A stretch of 40,869 nucleotides of DNA from JAJRRL01 sp047404195. GTDB taxonomy: Bacteria; Pseudomonadota; Gammaproteobacteria; JAJRRL01. A program made the translations under genes and the position numbers. Each line of letters opens with the position of its first letter. Within the stretch, counting starts at the first letter, position 1. The notes beneath the pieces were generated by a model. It made no database searches. It saw only the letters and a program-made list of their open reading frames with translations, and was not told the DNA's origin. Shown here piece after piece: positions 7,345 through 15,751 of this stretch. The DNA lies in the NCBI GenBank assembly GCA_047404195.1, contig JBDOIU010000015.1:1-40869 (forward strand). Direction: 5' to 3'.

Positions 7345-8553
7345 TCATAACTCTGCACGGGCTTCTTCTGGTGACGGAAAAGGGTCAGGCAATGTTTGCC
7401 AGTGATCCTTACCTAAAAGCAACACCTCATCGGTGATCAAACAATCATTTAACGCTTGAATGAATGCTGCTTCATCTAGGCCTTGACCAATAAAGACCAG
7501 CTCTTGCCGCATATCTCCGAATGGCTCAACCCAATCCTGCATAATCGCATCAATATATTCCTGCTCTTGTGGCCAATCAGACTTCGGTACCGCCTTCCAA
7601 AACAAACCCGCAAAGCCATAACGCGCTGTTCCACCAGCCTGACTCCAATAACCAGCATATTGTGGGCGTGATGCTATCCAAAAATATCCCTTAGAGCGAA
7701 TCAGCTTGCCAGCTAAATCCTGACTGTGTAAAAAGTCGTGAAACTTTTGCGGATGAAACGGCTTCCGCGCCTCATACACAAAACTACTGATACCGTATTC
7801 TTCGGTTTCAGGCTTATGCTCGCCGCGTGCTTCCTGCAACCAACCAGGTGCCTCTTGCGCTTTCTCAAAGTCAAATAACCCCGTACCAAGCACTTCAGAT
7901 AAATCAACACGCCCCTCAGAGATCGGAATGATCTTGGCGCTGGTATTGAGATTTTTTAATACTGCAATCAACCTATCTAATTCAGCTTGTTGTATCAGAT
8001 CCGTTTTACTCACCAACAACACATCAGCAAACTCAACCTGATCAACCAATAAATCAGCCACACTGCGATGATCATCCTCACCTAAAGACTGGTCTGTCTC
8101 CTGCAGGGACTTAGCCTCATCATAGTCTTTTAGAAAGTTAGCCGCATCAACCAAGGTCACCATGGTATCCAGCTGCGCAAAATCAGAAAGAGACACGCCA
8201 CTCTCATCCTCAAAGGTAAAGGTCTCAGCGACAGGCAGTGGCTCAGAAATTCCGGTTGATTCAATCACACAATAATCAAACCGCCCTTCTTTCGCCAGCT
8301 TAGCTACCTCTAATAATAAGTCTTCGCGCAAAGTACAGCAGATACAACCATTACTCATTTCAACCAGCTTTTCTTGTTGATGGTTGAGCGAAACTTCACT
8401 CTGCACTTTCGCCTTGTCAATATTCACTTCACTCATATCATTCACGATCACAGCAACCTTCTTGTCCTGCCGATTATTGAGTATATGTGTGAGAACCGTG
8501 GTTTTTCCAGCACCTAAAAATCCTGATAACACCGTCACTGGCAACTTTTGCAT
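7345..8553 (-). CDS. zigA: COG0523 metallochaperone GTPase, ZigA-like
   Basis: A 402-residue G3E GTPase of the CobW/ZigA group, which delivers zinc or another metal to client enzymes in the cytoplasm. It shows Walker A GFLGAGKTT (residues 11-19), the metal-binding GCICC motif (Cys70, Cys72, Cys73), a switch segment with ESTG, the G4-type SKTD and a CobW C-terminal domain with GYFWIASRPQYAGYW. VIVNDMSEVNID is typical of the ZigA subgroup. The ATG at 8553 has GGAGA about 7 bases upstream, and a longer frame before it lacks family similarity. No Zur box was recognised upstream, so zinc control is not shown. It is the last gene of a run on this strand and may be transcribed on its own. Confidence 0.88.
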   Translation of the reverse strand: MQKLPVTVLSGFLGAGKTTVLTHILNNRQDKKVAVIVNDMSEVNIDKAKVQSEVSLNHQQEKLVEMSNGCICCTLREDLLLEVAKLAKEGRFDYCVIESTGISEPLPVAETFTFEDESGVSLSDFAQLDTMVTLVDAANFLKDYDEAKSLQETDQSLGEDDHRSVADLLVDQVEFADVLLVSKTDLIQQAELDRLIAVLKNLNTSAKIIPISEGRVDLSEVLGTGLFDFEKAQEAPGWLQEARGEHKPETEEYGISSFVYEARKPFHPQKFHDFLHSQDLAGKLIRSKGYFWIASRPQYAGYWSQAGGTARYGFAGLFWKAVPKSDWPQEQEYIDAIMQDWVEPFGDMRQELVFIGQGLDEAAFIQALNDCLITDEVLLLGKDHWQTLPDPFPSPEEARAEL

Positions 8554-8690
8554 AAACTGTCTCCTATCGAAGTCCGGGCAAGGCCATCCATGTGGCCAAA
8601 ACAAAGGACTCAATAGATTAACACATCTTTGAAAGAATGCGAACAAACTCCCTCTTTAGTGCTGAGTTCTAGACAAAAAAAACACGATAA

Positions 8691-9767
8691 TTAACCTTCA
8701 CTGACGACCGTTGCACTTGGCCAGGAGTCCATCAAAATACGAATCACCAGCACCAAAGGAATGGCAAAGAACACCCCCCAAAAACCGAACAAACCACCGA
8801 ACAACAAGATCGAGACAATGATCACCATCGGATGCAGCGCTAAAGTTTCAGAGAATAACCACGGTGTAATAACATATGAGTCAAGTGCGCAGATGATAAA
8901 ATAAGCACCTAGCAAATAAACAGTCTGGATACCCAAGCCCCACGACATCATGCCTAGGACAACTACTGGAATCGCTGCAACAACAGCACCCACATACGGC
9001 ACGACACATGACAAGCCCACAAAAAAGCCAAGCAAGACAGCATAGGGTAAACCAAACATGAGAAAACATGCCGTTGCGATGATGGACACAATCACGACTT
9101 CTATCACACGCGCACGAATATAAGCCGCAAATTGCTGATTTATCTGCATCCAAACATTCACAATCAAACCACGCTCCTGTGGCAAGTAACGCAAAACATA
9201 CTGGCTGATAGTGGCCGAATCAGTCAAGAAAAACAAGACCAGTATTGGCACTAAAATAAAATACAAAATCACATTAATGATACCAGGAATACCCGACAAG
9301 GATGTTGACAAGACTGCCTTACCAATAGAGCTAGCTTGCACTGTCATCATATCACTCAGATGTGCTGTCGCATCAGCAGGCAATAGAGTCGGGTATTGCT
9401 GTGATAAACCCATCAACCATGATTTTGCACTGGAGACCAATTGCGGAATACTGTCTACCAATGCCGTCAGCTGTCGCCACAGAAAAGGCATAAAGAAAAC
9501 AATCAATGCCAGTACCAATCCAATAAAAAAGCAGTATACAATGGTCACCGCCAACCACCTCGGTACACGACAATGCTGTAAACCTTGTACTAGCGGCATC
9601 AGCAAATAAGCCAACACCACACTCACTAAGGCAGGCAATACATAACCACCTAAAAGATCAAGCAGCAAAACGCCAAACACAATAGTCAGCAATAATGCCA
9701 CTGCCTCTGGATGTGAGAAACGCCGCTTAAACCAAGCCTGAACTTCTTGATAAATACTGGTTGACAT
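8691..9767 (-). CDS. AI-2E/PerM-family membrane transporter
   Basis: A 358-residue inner-membrane protein with about eight hydrophobic segments and the typical layout of the family: two or three N-terminal helices, a long periplasmic-type linker (about residues 75-145), then a C-terminal bundle with the conserved GLSCVVPYVGAVVAAIPVV and a run near ALHPMVIIVSILLFGGLFGFWGVFFAIPLVLVI. Members export AI-2 or act as Na/H or other small-solute carriers, so the substrate cannot be named. GGAGG lies 5 bases before the second of two adjacent ATGs, so 9767 is chosen. It starts 33 bases after ribH and may share its transcript. Confidence 0.88.
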   Translation of the reverse strand: MSTSIYQEVQAWFKRRFSHPEAVALLLTIVFGVLLLDLLGGYVLPALVSVVLAYLLMPLVQGLQHCRVPRWLAVTIVYCFFIGLVLALIVFFMPFLWRQLTALVDSIPQLVSSAKSWLMGLSQQYPTLLPADATAHLSDMMTVQASSIGKAVLSTSLSGIPGIINVILYFILVPILVLFFLTDSATISQYVLRYLPQERGLIVNVWMQINQQFAAYIRARVIEVVIVSIIATACFLMFGLPYAVLLGFFVGLSCVVPYVGAVVAAIPVVVLGMMSWGLGIQTVYLLGAYFIICALDSYVITPWLFSETLALHPMVIIVSILLFGGLFGFWGVFFAIPLVLVIRILMDSWPSATVVSEG

Positions 9768-9800
9768 CATGGCCTCCATTCAACGTCGTCATCTGCTGTG

Positions 9801-10244
9801 CTAGTCAATCTCAGCGCGTAAAGTACACATACGCATTGCGGTATCAACAGCTTCTGCACCCTTATCACTGTGATCACCGCCCGCTCTCGCCAAGGCTTGT
9901 GATCGATTATCTGTGGTCAGCACCCCAAATATGACTGGCAAATTATGAGTCAATGACACCCGCATACAGCCCTGGCTAACTTGTTGACAAACAACATCAT
10001 AATGCTCAGTTTCACCACGGATAACAGCACCCAGAGTAATGATAGCATCGTATTGCTCAGTTTGCGCGCACCACTGGGCGGCCAGTGGAATTTCAACCGC
10101 ACCAGGCACCTTGTGTATATCATACTGCGCTGCTGGTATCGATAGCTTCTGTAGGCGCTGCAATGCTCCCTGCAAAAGCCGATCAGTCACTGCTGTATTA
10201 AATTCACTAATAACAATGGCAAAACGCCAAGATTGAGTTGACAC
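9801..10244 (-). CDS. ribH: 6,7-dimethyl-8-ribityllumazine synthase
   Basis: A 147-residue lumazine synthase, the penultimate step of riboflavin synthesis: it joins 5-amino-6-ribitylamino-uracil and 3,4-dihydroxy-2-butanone 4-phosphate. Family marks seen are FNTAVTDRLLQGA near the N-terminus, VPGAVEIPLAAQ, and ITLGAVIRGETEHYDVVC with the catalytic His in the TEHYD segment. The length is normal. It starts with GTG, with AGGAG 7 bases upstream, 10 bases after the ribBA stop, so translation is probably coupled. Cytoplasmic; expected to form an icosahedral or pentameric shell. Confidence 0.96.
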   Translation of the reverse strand: MSTQSWRFAIVISEFNTAVTDRLLQGALQRLQKLSIPAAQYDIHKVPGAVEIPLAAQWCAQTEQYDAIITLGAVIRGETEHYDVVCQQVSQGCMRVSLTHNLPVIFGVLTTDNRSQALARAGGDHSDKGAEAVDTAMRMCTLRAEID

Positions 10245-10254
10245 AATAACGCTC

Positions 10255-11481
10255 CTAAAATTCTAGTAAATGACCTAGCTTACGCTGCTTAGTCTTCATA
10301 TAAAATATATTCTCATCCGTTGCAGGGACCTGTAATGGCTCACGAATGACTGACAGCTCAGCCGCTGCCAATGCAGCCACTTTGCGCGGATTATTCGTCA
10401 TGAGTTTAACAGATTTCACATTCAGTGCATGCAATATCTGAGCGGCAATATCAAAACTGCGCTCATCATCGGCAAAACCTAAATGGTGATTCGCTTCAAC
10501 CGTATCCATTCCCTGATCTTGCAAAGCATACGCCTTGATTTTATTGGTAATACCAATACCGCGCCCTTCTTGCCGCAGATAAATGAACACACCACCTTCA
10601 CGCGCAATACGATCTAAAGCATGTGTGCGTTGTGCACCACAATCACAGCGTGTAGAACCAAACACATCCCCTGTGACACACTCCGAATGCACTCGCACCA
10701 AACAGGTTTGATCTAGCTGCGTCCCTTCCGCCACCAATGCCAAATGATCGGCACCACCCAAGGCATTATTAAAACTGTGTATCACAAAATTGCCACCGCC
10801 GCGTGTTGGTAACTCGGCTGATGATGCAATTGAAGATTTTTTTATTTTAGCCGGCTGTTGTGGATCGTGCTGCTCTCGCCATGCTACCAGGGCATTGATG
10901 CAAACAATTTTTAAGTCGTGCTGCTGTGCGAACTGCTCCAAAGCATCACGGCGCGCCATACTGCCATCGGCATTCATGATTTCACACAGCACACCAGCGG
11001 GCTTTAAACCAGCCAAGCGAGCCATATCAACACACCCTTCTGTATGCCCTGGTCGCTGCAAAACACCGCCATCCATTGCACGCAGTGGAAACATATGACC
11101 TGGCATGACCACATCTGCTGGACCGCTGTTTGGGTCAATGGCAACCGCCACACTGCGCGCACGGTCAGCAGCAGAAATACCTGTTGTCACATCAGTAGCC
11201 GCCTCAAACCCTATCCCAAAGGCAGTGTGGTAAGGAGAACGATTGTGCTGCGCCATCATGGGAATCTGCAAACGGGCAAAATCAGACGATAACATTGGCA
11301 AACAAATCAAACCTCGTCCGTGGTGACACATGAAATTGATAGCCGCTGCATCTGCAAATTCAGCTGCGATGATGAGGTCACCTTCATTCTCGCGACCCTC
11401 ATCGTCCACCATAATCATCATCTGACCACGTGCGAAATCTGCAACCACGTCTTCAATTTTCTGATAATATAATTGACTCAT
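10255..11481 (-). CDS. ribBA: DHBP synthase / GTP cyclohydrolase II, bifunctional
   Basis: A 408-residue fusion that starts both branches of riboflavin synthesis. The N-terminal half (about 1-205) makes 3,4-dihydroxy-2-butanone 4-phosphate from ribulose 5-phosphate and carries the acidic active-site motif DEGRENEGDL (27-36). The C-terminal half opens the GTP ring and keeps its zinc ligands (Cys268, Cys279, Cys281 in SECVTGDVFGSTRCDCGAQ) and LRQEGRGIGITNK. Both halves look intact; in many gammaproteobacteria the second half is degenerate. The ATG at 11481 overlaps the ribE stop in an ATGA, with GGGAGAGG just upstream; an in-frame extension upstream runs inside ribE and is rejected. Confidence 0.96.
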   Translation of the reverse strand: MSQLYYQKIEDVVADFARGQMMIMVDDEGRENEGDLIIAAEFADAAAINFMCHHGRGLICLPMLSSDFARLQIPMMAQHNRSPYHTAFGIGFEAATDVTTGISAADRARSVAVAIDPNSGPADVVMPGHMFPLRAMDGGVLQRPGHTEGCVDMARLAGLKPAGVLCEIMNADGSMARRDALEQFAQQHDLKIVCINALVAWREQHDPQQPAKIKKSSIASSAELPTRGGGNFVIHSFNNALGGADHLALVAEGTQLDQTCLVRVHSECVTGDVFGSTRCDCGAQRTHALDRIAREGGVFIYLRQEGRGIGITNKIKAYALQDQGMDTVEANHHLGFADDERSFDIAAQILHALNVKSVKLMTNNPRKVAALAAAELSVIREPLQVPATDENIFYMKTKQRKLGHLLEF

Positions 11482-12092
11482 TTTACCTCTCCCACAGCAC
11501 TCAATGATGGCGAAGCTGCTCGCGCCGCCCACTTTAATAAATAATCATACTCAACATGACACACGTCACCCACAGCCCAGTCTTTGCAATGCGTCATAGA
11601 CAAGGTATGTGGAATCAACATCACCTCAAAAGTATCTTCGCTAACCGTGTTGAGTGTTAAACTGACACCAGCCAAAGCAATCGATCCTTTATGCACACAG
11701 TACCGCTGAATATGCTTGGCCGAGCCAGAGAAACGTAACCGCATACTCTCCCCAACGACTTGCTTGTCAGTCAATGTGACCAACTCATCCACATGACCGG
11801 TTACCCAATGTCCTCCTAGACGATCACCCACACACAAAGCACGCTCACAATGCAAGCCTTGTCCAACCTGACACTGTGACAAATTCGTTACTGCAATGGT
11901 CTCAGGGGAGATATAGAACTCAGCAATACCGGTATCTGTCATTGATTCAACTGTTAAGCACGCACCATCAAGCGCAATACTCTCGCCGAGAGTGAGATCT
12001 GTAAATTGTGTTTGAACCTGCAAAACAGCACCACCACCGCGTGGCGTGATAGACAATAAACGTGCTGTGTGATCAATGATGCCTGTGAACAA
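11478..12092 (-). CDS. ribE: Riboflavin synthase alpha chain
   Basis: A 204-residue enzyme that dismutates two lumazines into riboflavin and a pyrimidine. Two tandem lumazine-binding domains are visible: the first opens with the invariant MFTGII and has LGESIALDGACLTV; the second has GGHWVTGHVD and GSIALAGVSLTL. The start codon is TTG at 12092, read as Met, with an AGGGGG run 5-6 bases before it; no ATG would keep the conserved MFTGII. It is the first gene after the FMN riboswitch, about 90 bases downstream, so FMN should repress it together with ribBA and ribH. Confidence 0.95.
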   Translation of the reverse strand: MFTGIIDHTARLLSITPRGGGAVLQVQTQFTDLTLGESIALDGACLTVESMTDTGIAEFYISPETIAVTNLSQCQVGQGLHCERALCVGDRLGGHWVTGHVDELVTLTDKQVVGESMRLRFSGSAKHIQRYCVHKGSIALAGVSLTLNTVSEDTFEVMLIPHTLSMTHCKDWAVGDVCHVEYDYLLKWAARAASPSLSAVGEVK

Positions 12093-12140
12093 ATCGCCCC
12101 CTGGGTCTGTGTTATATCAACACTCCAGGCACAGTGACGG

Positions 12141-12175
12141 CAAGCAGAAACAGCAGAGCGCACTTGCGGCTGCTG
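12141..12175 (-). promoter_or_regulatory. Hairpin between riboswitch and ribE, possible expression platform
   Basis: On the minus strand CAGCAG at 12175-12170 pairs with CTGCTG at 12156-12151; an inner CGC/GCG adds pairs around a short loop. The following bases are TTTCTGCTT, a weak U-tract. It may be the terminator half of the FMN switch or a hairpin that alters access to the ribE ribosome site. I did not fold the leader. Confidence 0.4.
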
Positions 12176-12181
12176 AGTATA

Positions 12182-12340
12182 TGTTCACTTCTCCCATCCG
12201 GACTGGGTCACTTAAAAAAGTGACGTCACCGTCGGCTCTGGATTCACACCAGATCTGCTGACTTTACTGTGTACCAGTAAACGCTCGCGGGCTTAGCATA
12301 GTGCATCACCGCCGGTGGGGAATTGCACCCCGCCCTGAAG
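12182..12340 (-). promoter_or_regulatory. FMN riboswitch (RFN element)
   Basis: The minus strand carries the RFN consensus in order: AGGGCGGGGTGCAATTCCCC, then ACCGGCGGT, a variable helix, AGCCCGCGAGC, the P4-P5 region ending in TCTGGTGTGAATCCAGAG, CCGACGGT, a variable AGTGAC hairpin, and CCGGATGGGAGAA at the 3' end. FMN binding shuts off riboflavin genes. It sits between ribD and ribE, not ahead of the whole cluster. Confidence 0.97.
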
Positions 12341-12348
12341 ATGAGCCT

Positions 12349-12377
12349 ATTGTAAATGAATTCACCAGCGCATGCAA
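12349..12377 (-). promoter_or_regulatory. Likely promoter of the FMN-switched rib transcript
   Basis: TTGCAT (12377-12372) is 17 bases from TACAAT (12354-12349) on the minus strand. Transcription would begin a few bases before the riboswitch. The -10 matches 5 of 6 consensus bases and the -35 matches 3 of 6. Confidence 0.5.
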
Positions 12378-12409
12378 ATAACATCCAACTGCTGCGTAAC
12401 AGACTGATT

Positions 12410-13501
12410 TTACTGGTATTTAATACTCGCCACAGCAGTATCTGCAATACATTGCCAAGTCATCGTCTTCGCATCCTCATAAAAATCATACGGCTGGTGA
12501 AAAGCAGTGAGCCCGGACTCCCCCAAAACTTTGGTGGTCAAGCTGAGGTGTAACTCGTTCAAATAACCGCCCTTGGCGGCACTGAGAGTGCTGGTGGCGC
12601 CCGCCTCTAACAGCACATTATGGTAGCCTGCCTCACTCAAATGACGCAGCACATCTGGCCACGATAAATGACCCTGCTGCTCAGATGCAACGGGCTTCAA
12701 TTGAGCTCGTCGTGCGTAAATCGCAAGCGTATCTGCCGATACACGCTGAGGATCGTAAAGCAAAGTCACACTGGCCGCCGTCTCCCAAATACGTGCATCT
12801 AAAGGGCAAGACAACGTGCTGTCGAGCACCCATAACGGGCGCTGGGCATTGCAGGACGACAAACGCACATTGAAGCGCGGATTATCACAGGTGATGGTTC
12901 TGGCGCTCGTGATGATGGCATCTACCTGCTGTCGGCGCCGAGCTGTCCACTGCCCCATTTCTGGCCCAGTGATGGCGACCGGCGAACCATCGGCATTGGC
13001 GGTCTTACCGTCAGCAGACAAGGCTAATTTAGCTTGAAAATAAGGCTTCTGATGCTCAACCCAATACAGGTAAGGCTCATAAAAAGCCAGCACCTCCGGT
13101 GAATGCACCTGATCGCAAACAATACCTGCCGCACGCAACGTTGCTTGCCCCTGACCACAAACAACTGGGTTTGGATCATAAACACAGAATACAACACGAG
13201 CAATGCCAGCAGCAATGATGCGATCTGTGCAGGGCGGGGTTCGCCCATGGTGACAACAGGGCTCTAGGGTTACCAGTAAGGTTGCACCACGTGCTGCCTC
13301 GCCCATTTGATCCAATACCAGCACTTCGGCATGCGCCTGACCACAACCTTGGTGCGCTGCAGTGGCGAGAATTTTTCCATCACGCAATACACAAGCCGCA
13401 ACACAAGGGTTGGGAGCACATTGACCTAAAGTGTCTCGCGCGGCAAATAAAGCCGTCTTGATTGCAAGCGGTACCCAAGCATCAGCACAATCTACAGCCA
13501 T
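12410..13501 (-). CDS. ribD: Bifunctional riboflavin deaminase/reductase
   Basis: A 363-residue enzyme: the N-terminal deaminase removes an amino group from the pyrimidine product of GTP cyclohydrolase II, and the C-terminal reductase then reduces the ribosyl side chain with NADPH. Zinc-site residues are His57-Ala-Glu59 and Cys82/Cys91 in EPCCHHGRTPPC. The reductase domain starts near KPYFQAKLALSADGKTA and keeps the DNPRFNVRL and LLEAG segments. Length is normal. The ATG at 13501 has no strong ribosome site and starts 13 bases after dps, so it may be read from the dps transcript; this leaves ribD upstream of, and possibly outside, FMN control. Confidence 0.95.
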   Translation of the reverse strand: MAVDCADAWVPLAIKTALFAARDTLGQCAPNPCVAACVLRDGKILATAAHQGCGQAHAEVLVLDQMGEAARGATLLVTLEPCCHHGRTPPCTDRIIAAGIARVVFCVYDPNPVVCGQGQATLRAAGIVCDQVHSPEVLAFYEPYLYWVEHQKPYFQAKLALSADGKTANADGSPVAITGPEMGQWTARRRQQVDAIITSARTITCDNPRFNVRLSSCNAQRPLWVLDSTLSCPLDARIWETAASVTLLYDPQRVSADTLAIYARRAQLKPVASEQQGHLSWPDVLRHLSEAGYHNVLLEAGATSTLSAAKGGYLNELHLSLTTKVLGESGLTAFHQPYDFYEDAKTMTWQCIADTAVASIKYQ

Positions 13502-13514
13502 AATCGTGACATCA

Positions 13515-14012
13515 TTAACTTAAATGAGCACGCAACATCCAGGCATTTTTTTCATGTACAGCCATGCGGTCTGTGAGCATGTCAATGGTAGCTGGATCAG
13601 CCGACATGGCTTCTAACTGTGCGATACTCTCACGCAACAAGGTAGACAATGCGATGTTATCATCCATTAAATGCTGCAACATGTCTTGTGCAGATGGAAA
13701 TCCATCTTCTTCCTGTAACAAGTCTGATGATTGAAATGCTGCAAAATGCGCTGGCACAAAAAAACCGAATTGACGAATGCGCTCCGCCATTTCATCAACA
13801 GCTGCAACGTACTCTTGATATTGCGCCTCGAACATTTCATGTAAGCTGATAAACTGCGGCCCAGTCACATTCCAGTGATAATTTTGAGTTTTAACAAACA
13901 GCACATAGGTTGCCCCTAAGCAACGCTGTACAATCTCGGCAGCAGACTTAAGATCAGACTCTGATAACCCCAAATGAGTTTGTATACGATCATTGACACA
14001 TTTATTTGACAT
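13515..14012 (-). CDS. dps: Dps-family ferroxidase/DNA-protection protein
   Basis: A 165-residue mini-ferritin that stores iron and uses peroxide, protecting DNA under oxidative stress or starvation. The ferroxidase residues His46, His58, Asp73 and Glu77 have exactly the spacing of E. coli Dps, inside YHWNVTGPQFISLHEMFEAQY and VDEMAERIR. The N-terminus lacks the long Lys-rich tail of E. coli Dps, so DNA binding may be weaker. It is divergent from trmH and only 13 bases ahead of ribD, an unusual pairing that may link iron and flavin metabolism. Confidence 0.94.
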   Translation of the reverse strand: MSNKCVNDRIQTHLGLSESDLKSAAEIVQRCLGATYVLFVKTQNYHWNVTGPQFISLHEMFEAQYQEYVAAVDEMAERIRQFGFFVPAHFAAFQSSDLLQEEDGFPSAQDMLQHLMDDNIALSTLLRESIAQLEAMSADPATIDMLTDRMAVHEKNAWMLRAHLS

Positions 14013-14075
14013 ATTCGCCCCCTAGGCAATAAAACTATACTTATAATAGCACTAACAGCTACATAGGATCAAACC

Positions 14076-14780
14076 ATGAGCAAACACCCCAATGCACGCA
14101 AAGTGCTGCAACACATTGATTTTGATCAGATTATACGAACCTGTCGACCCTTGATTGGTGATCAACGCTGGCAAAAGTTGCAACAGACGGCTGATCAAAG
14201 AATGGGCAGCATCCATCTGGTGCTAGAAAATCCGTATGATCTACACAACGCTGTCGCCTGTGTGCGCAGTGCCGAAGTATTCGGGTTATTGCATATTCAC
14301 ATTATCACCACTCAACCAGCAGCTGAGCATGCCAAGAAGATCAGCCAAAGCTCGATTTATTGGGTGCAATGCCATTATCATCCTGACCTGGCAACATGCC
14401 TGGCCGCACTACCAAAAACCGCACACCTGGCTGGTGCCACTGTTGATGCCACACAGACGCTTGCAGAAGTCACTGTTGATCGGCCGCTGGTATTGTTTTT
14501 TGGTAATGAGCATGCCGGACTCAGCGAAGCAGCAAAAAACAACTGCCATCAGCTGTTTAGCATACCCATGACTGGCTTTACTGAAAGCTTGAACCTATCA
14601 GTCAGCGTTGGCATTAGCCTCTATGACATCACACAGCGTCGACGTCAGCACTGTGGCACAAAAGAGGATATCTCACCTGATGAAAAACAACAGCTAATGG
14701 CCACGTATACACTCAACAGTGTCTCTTACCGCTCGCTACCCGGTCTGTTCCCAGAAGCATTCATCAAACAATCACCATAA
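14076..14780 (+). CDS. trmH: SpoU-type tRNA 2'-O-methyltransferase, TrmH-like
   Basis: A 234-residue SPOUT enzyme. It would methylate the ribose of G18 in the tRNA D-loop using S-adenosylmethionine. The three SpoU motifs are visible: NPYDLHNAVACVRSAEVFGL (motif 1), LFFGNEHAGLS (motif 2) and IPMTGFTESLNLSVSVGISLYD (motif 3, the knot that binds SAM). Length and the basic N- and C-terminal tails fit TrmH better than RlmB or TrmL, but substrate is inferred. A TAGGAT site precedes the ATG. It ends 9 bases inside the 3' end of the convergent phosphodiesterase gene. Confidence 0.85.
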   Translation: MSKHPNARKVLQHIDFDQIIRTCRPLIGDQRWQKLQQTADQRMGSIHLVLENPYDLHNAVACVRSAEVFGLLHIHIITTQPAAEHAKKISQSSIYWVQCHYHPDLATCLAALPKTAHLAGATVDATQTLAEVTVDRPLVLFFGNEHAGLSEAAKNNCHQLFSIPMTGFTESLNLSVSVGISLYDITQRRRQHCGTKEDISPDEKQQLMATYTLNSVSYRSLPGLFPEAFIKQSP

Positions 14781-15497
14781 CTGAGCCAAGCGTGGATCAT
14801 CGCTGAAAACCGCGTCGCCACCAGCAGTAAAGAATGTCTGTGCTAGGTGAGCATCGTTGACGGTATATGCCGCTGCTAACAAGCCACGCGCGTGTGTCTT
14901 TGCAATACGTCGCTTATTCCATTGTGTCACGTGTAAATGAATAGCCTGGCAATTCAACAAATTACAACAGCGCCAGTGAACACCCCACCAATAACGCGCA
15001 ACAAAAGCCAACGGCATTTCCTGACAATGATGCCGCATCAAACACAGCGTACGCCAACACGACGAAGAACATAATAACTGTTTCACATCAAAATGACTCT
15101 CAGCAATGGCAGTCAATACTGCTGACACACAGGCCGACTCACGTTTCTTTTCTGGCTTTATCTCAATATTAATCGCCACACCCAAGCTTTTGGCCAAAGT
15201 TAAAAACGCATTCAATGTTGGTATACGCTCAAGCGCATCAGTAGCAGCTGATTGTATGTGAATGCCTTGTATCGTTTGCAAGTCGCATGTTGCAACAGCT
15301 TTATTAATATTCGCCAAACGCAACAAGATTACGTCATGAAACACAACCAGTTGATTATCCGCCGTTAAACGCACATCACACTCCACCCAACTGACACCCA
15401 TGTCTGCTGCCAAACGTAAGGCAGTCAGCGTGTTTTCACACGCATAACAAGATGCACCACGATGTGCAAAATAACGTGGATACTGACAAACTGCCAT
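14772..15497 (-). CDS. Glycerophosphodiester phosphodiesterase family protein
   Basis: A 241-residue TIM-barrel enzyme of the GDPD family, which cleaves glycerophosphodiesters to glycerol 3-phosphate and an alcohol. The catalytic and metal residues are present: His12-Arg13 (AHRGA), Glu23, Glu39 and Asp41 (VECDVRL) and His54-Asp55 (VVFHD), followed by INIEIKPE and a C-terminal GGDAVFSDDP. No signal peptide, so it should be cytosolic (UgpQ-like). The ATG at 15497 has AAGGGA about 7 bases upstream; the longer frame adds 27 unsupported residues. Cys content is high. Confidence 0.9.
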   Translation of the reverse strand: MAVCQYPRYFAHRGASCYACENTLTALRLAADMGVSWVECDVRLTADNQLVVFHDVILLRLANINKAVATCDLQTIQGIHIQSAATDALERIPTLNAFLTLAKSLGVAINIEIKPEKKRESACVSAVLTAIAESHFDVKQLLCSSSCWRTLCLMRHHCQEMPLAFVARYWWGVHWRCCNLLNCQAIHLHVTQWNKRRIAKTHARGLLAAAYTVNDAHLAQTFFTAGGDAVFSDDPRLAQLW

Positions 15498-15693
15498 AAA
15501 GCATCCCTTAATTAAGCCTTCATTAATAGCATAGTCGTACCATAGGCTATCTCGCCAACAAAATAAAAAACACCTCAAACAATCTCATTATAACAACGAC
15601 AGAGTAAGCACTCAAAACACTATAAAAACAGACACTTAGGCATCAATCACAAACAATGAATCACCCCACGGCCAAAGTCAGCGCTTAATGGAC

Positions 15694-15722
15694 TTTTCAC
15701 TCAAAAAATGAGATAATAGAAT
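15694..15722 (+). promoter_or_regulatory. Likely promoter of the 15752 gene
   Basis: TTTTCA (15694-15699), a 17-base spacer, and TAGAAT (15717-15722); 4 of 6 and 5 of 6 consensus bases. A ribosome site GAGGAG follows before the ATG at 15752. Confidence 0.5.
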
Positions 15723-15751
15723 TATGAGTACAACAAACGAGGAGCATTACA

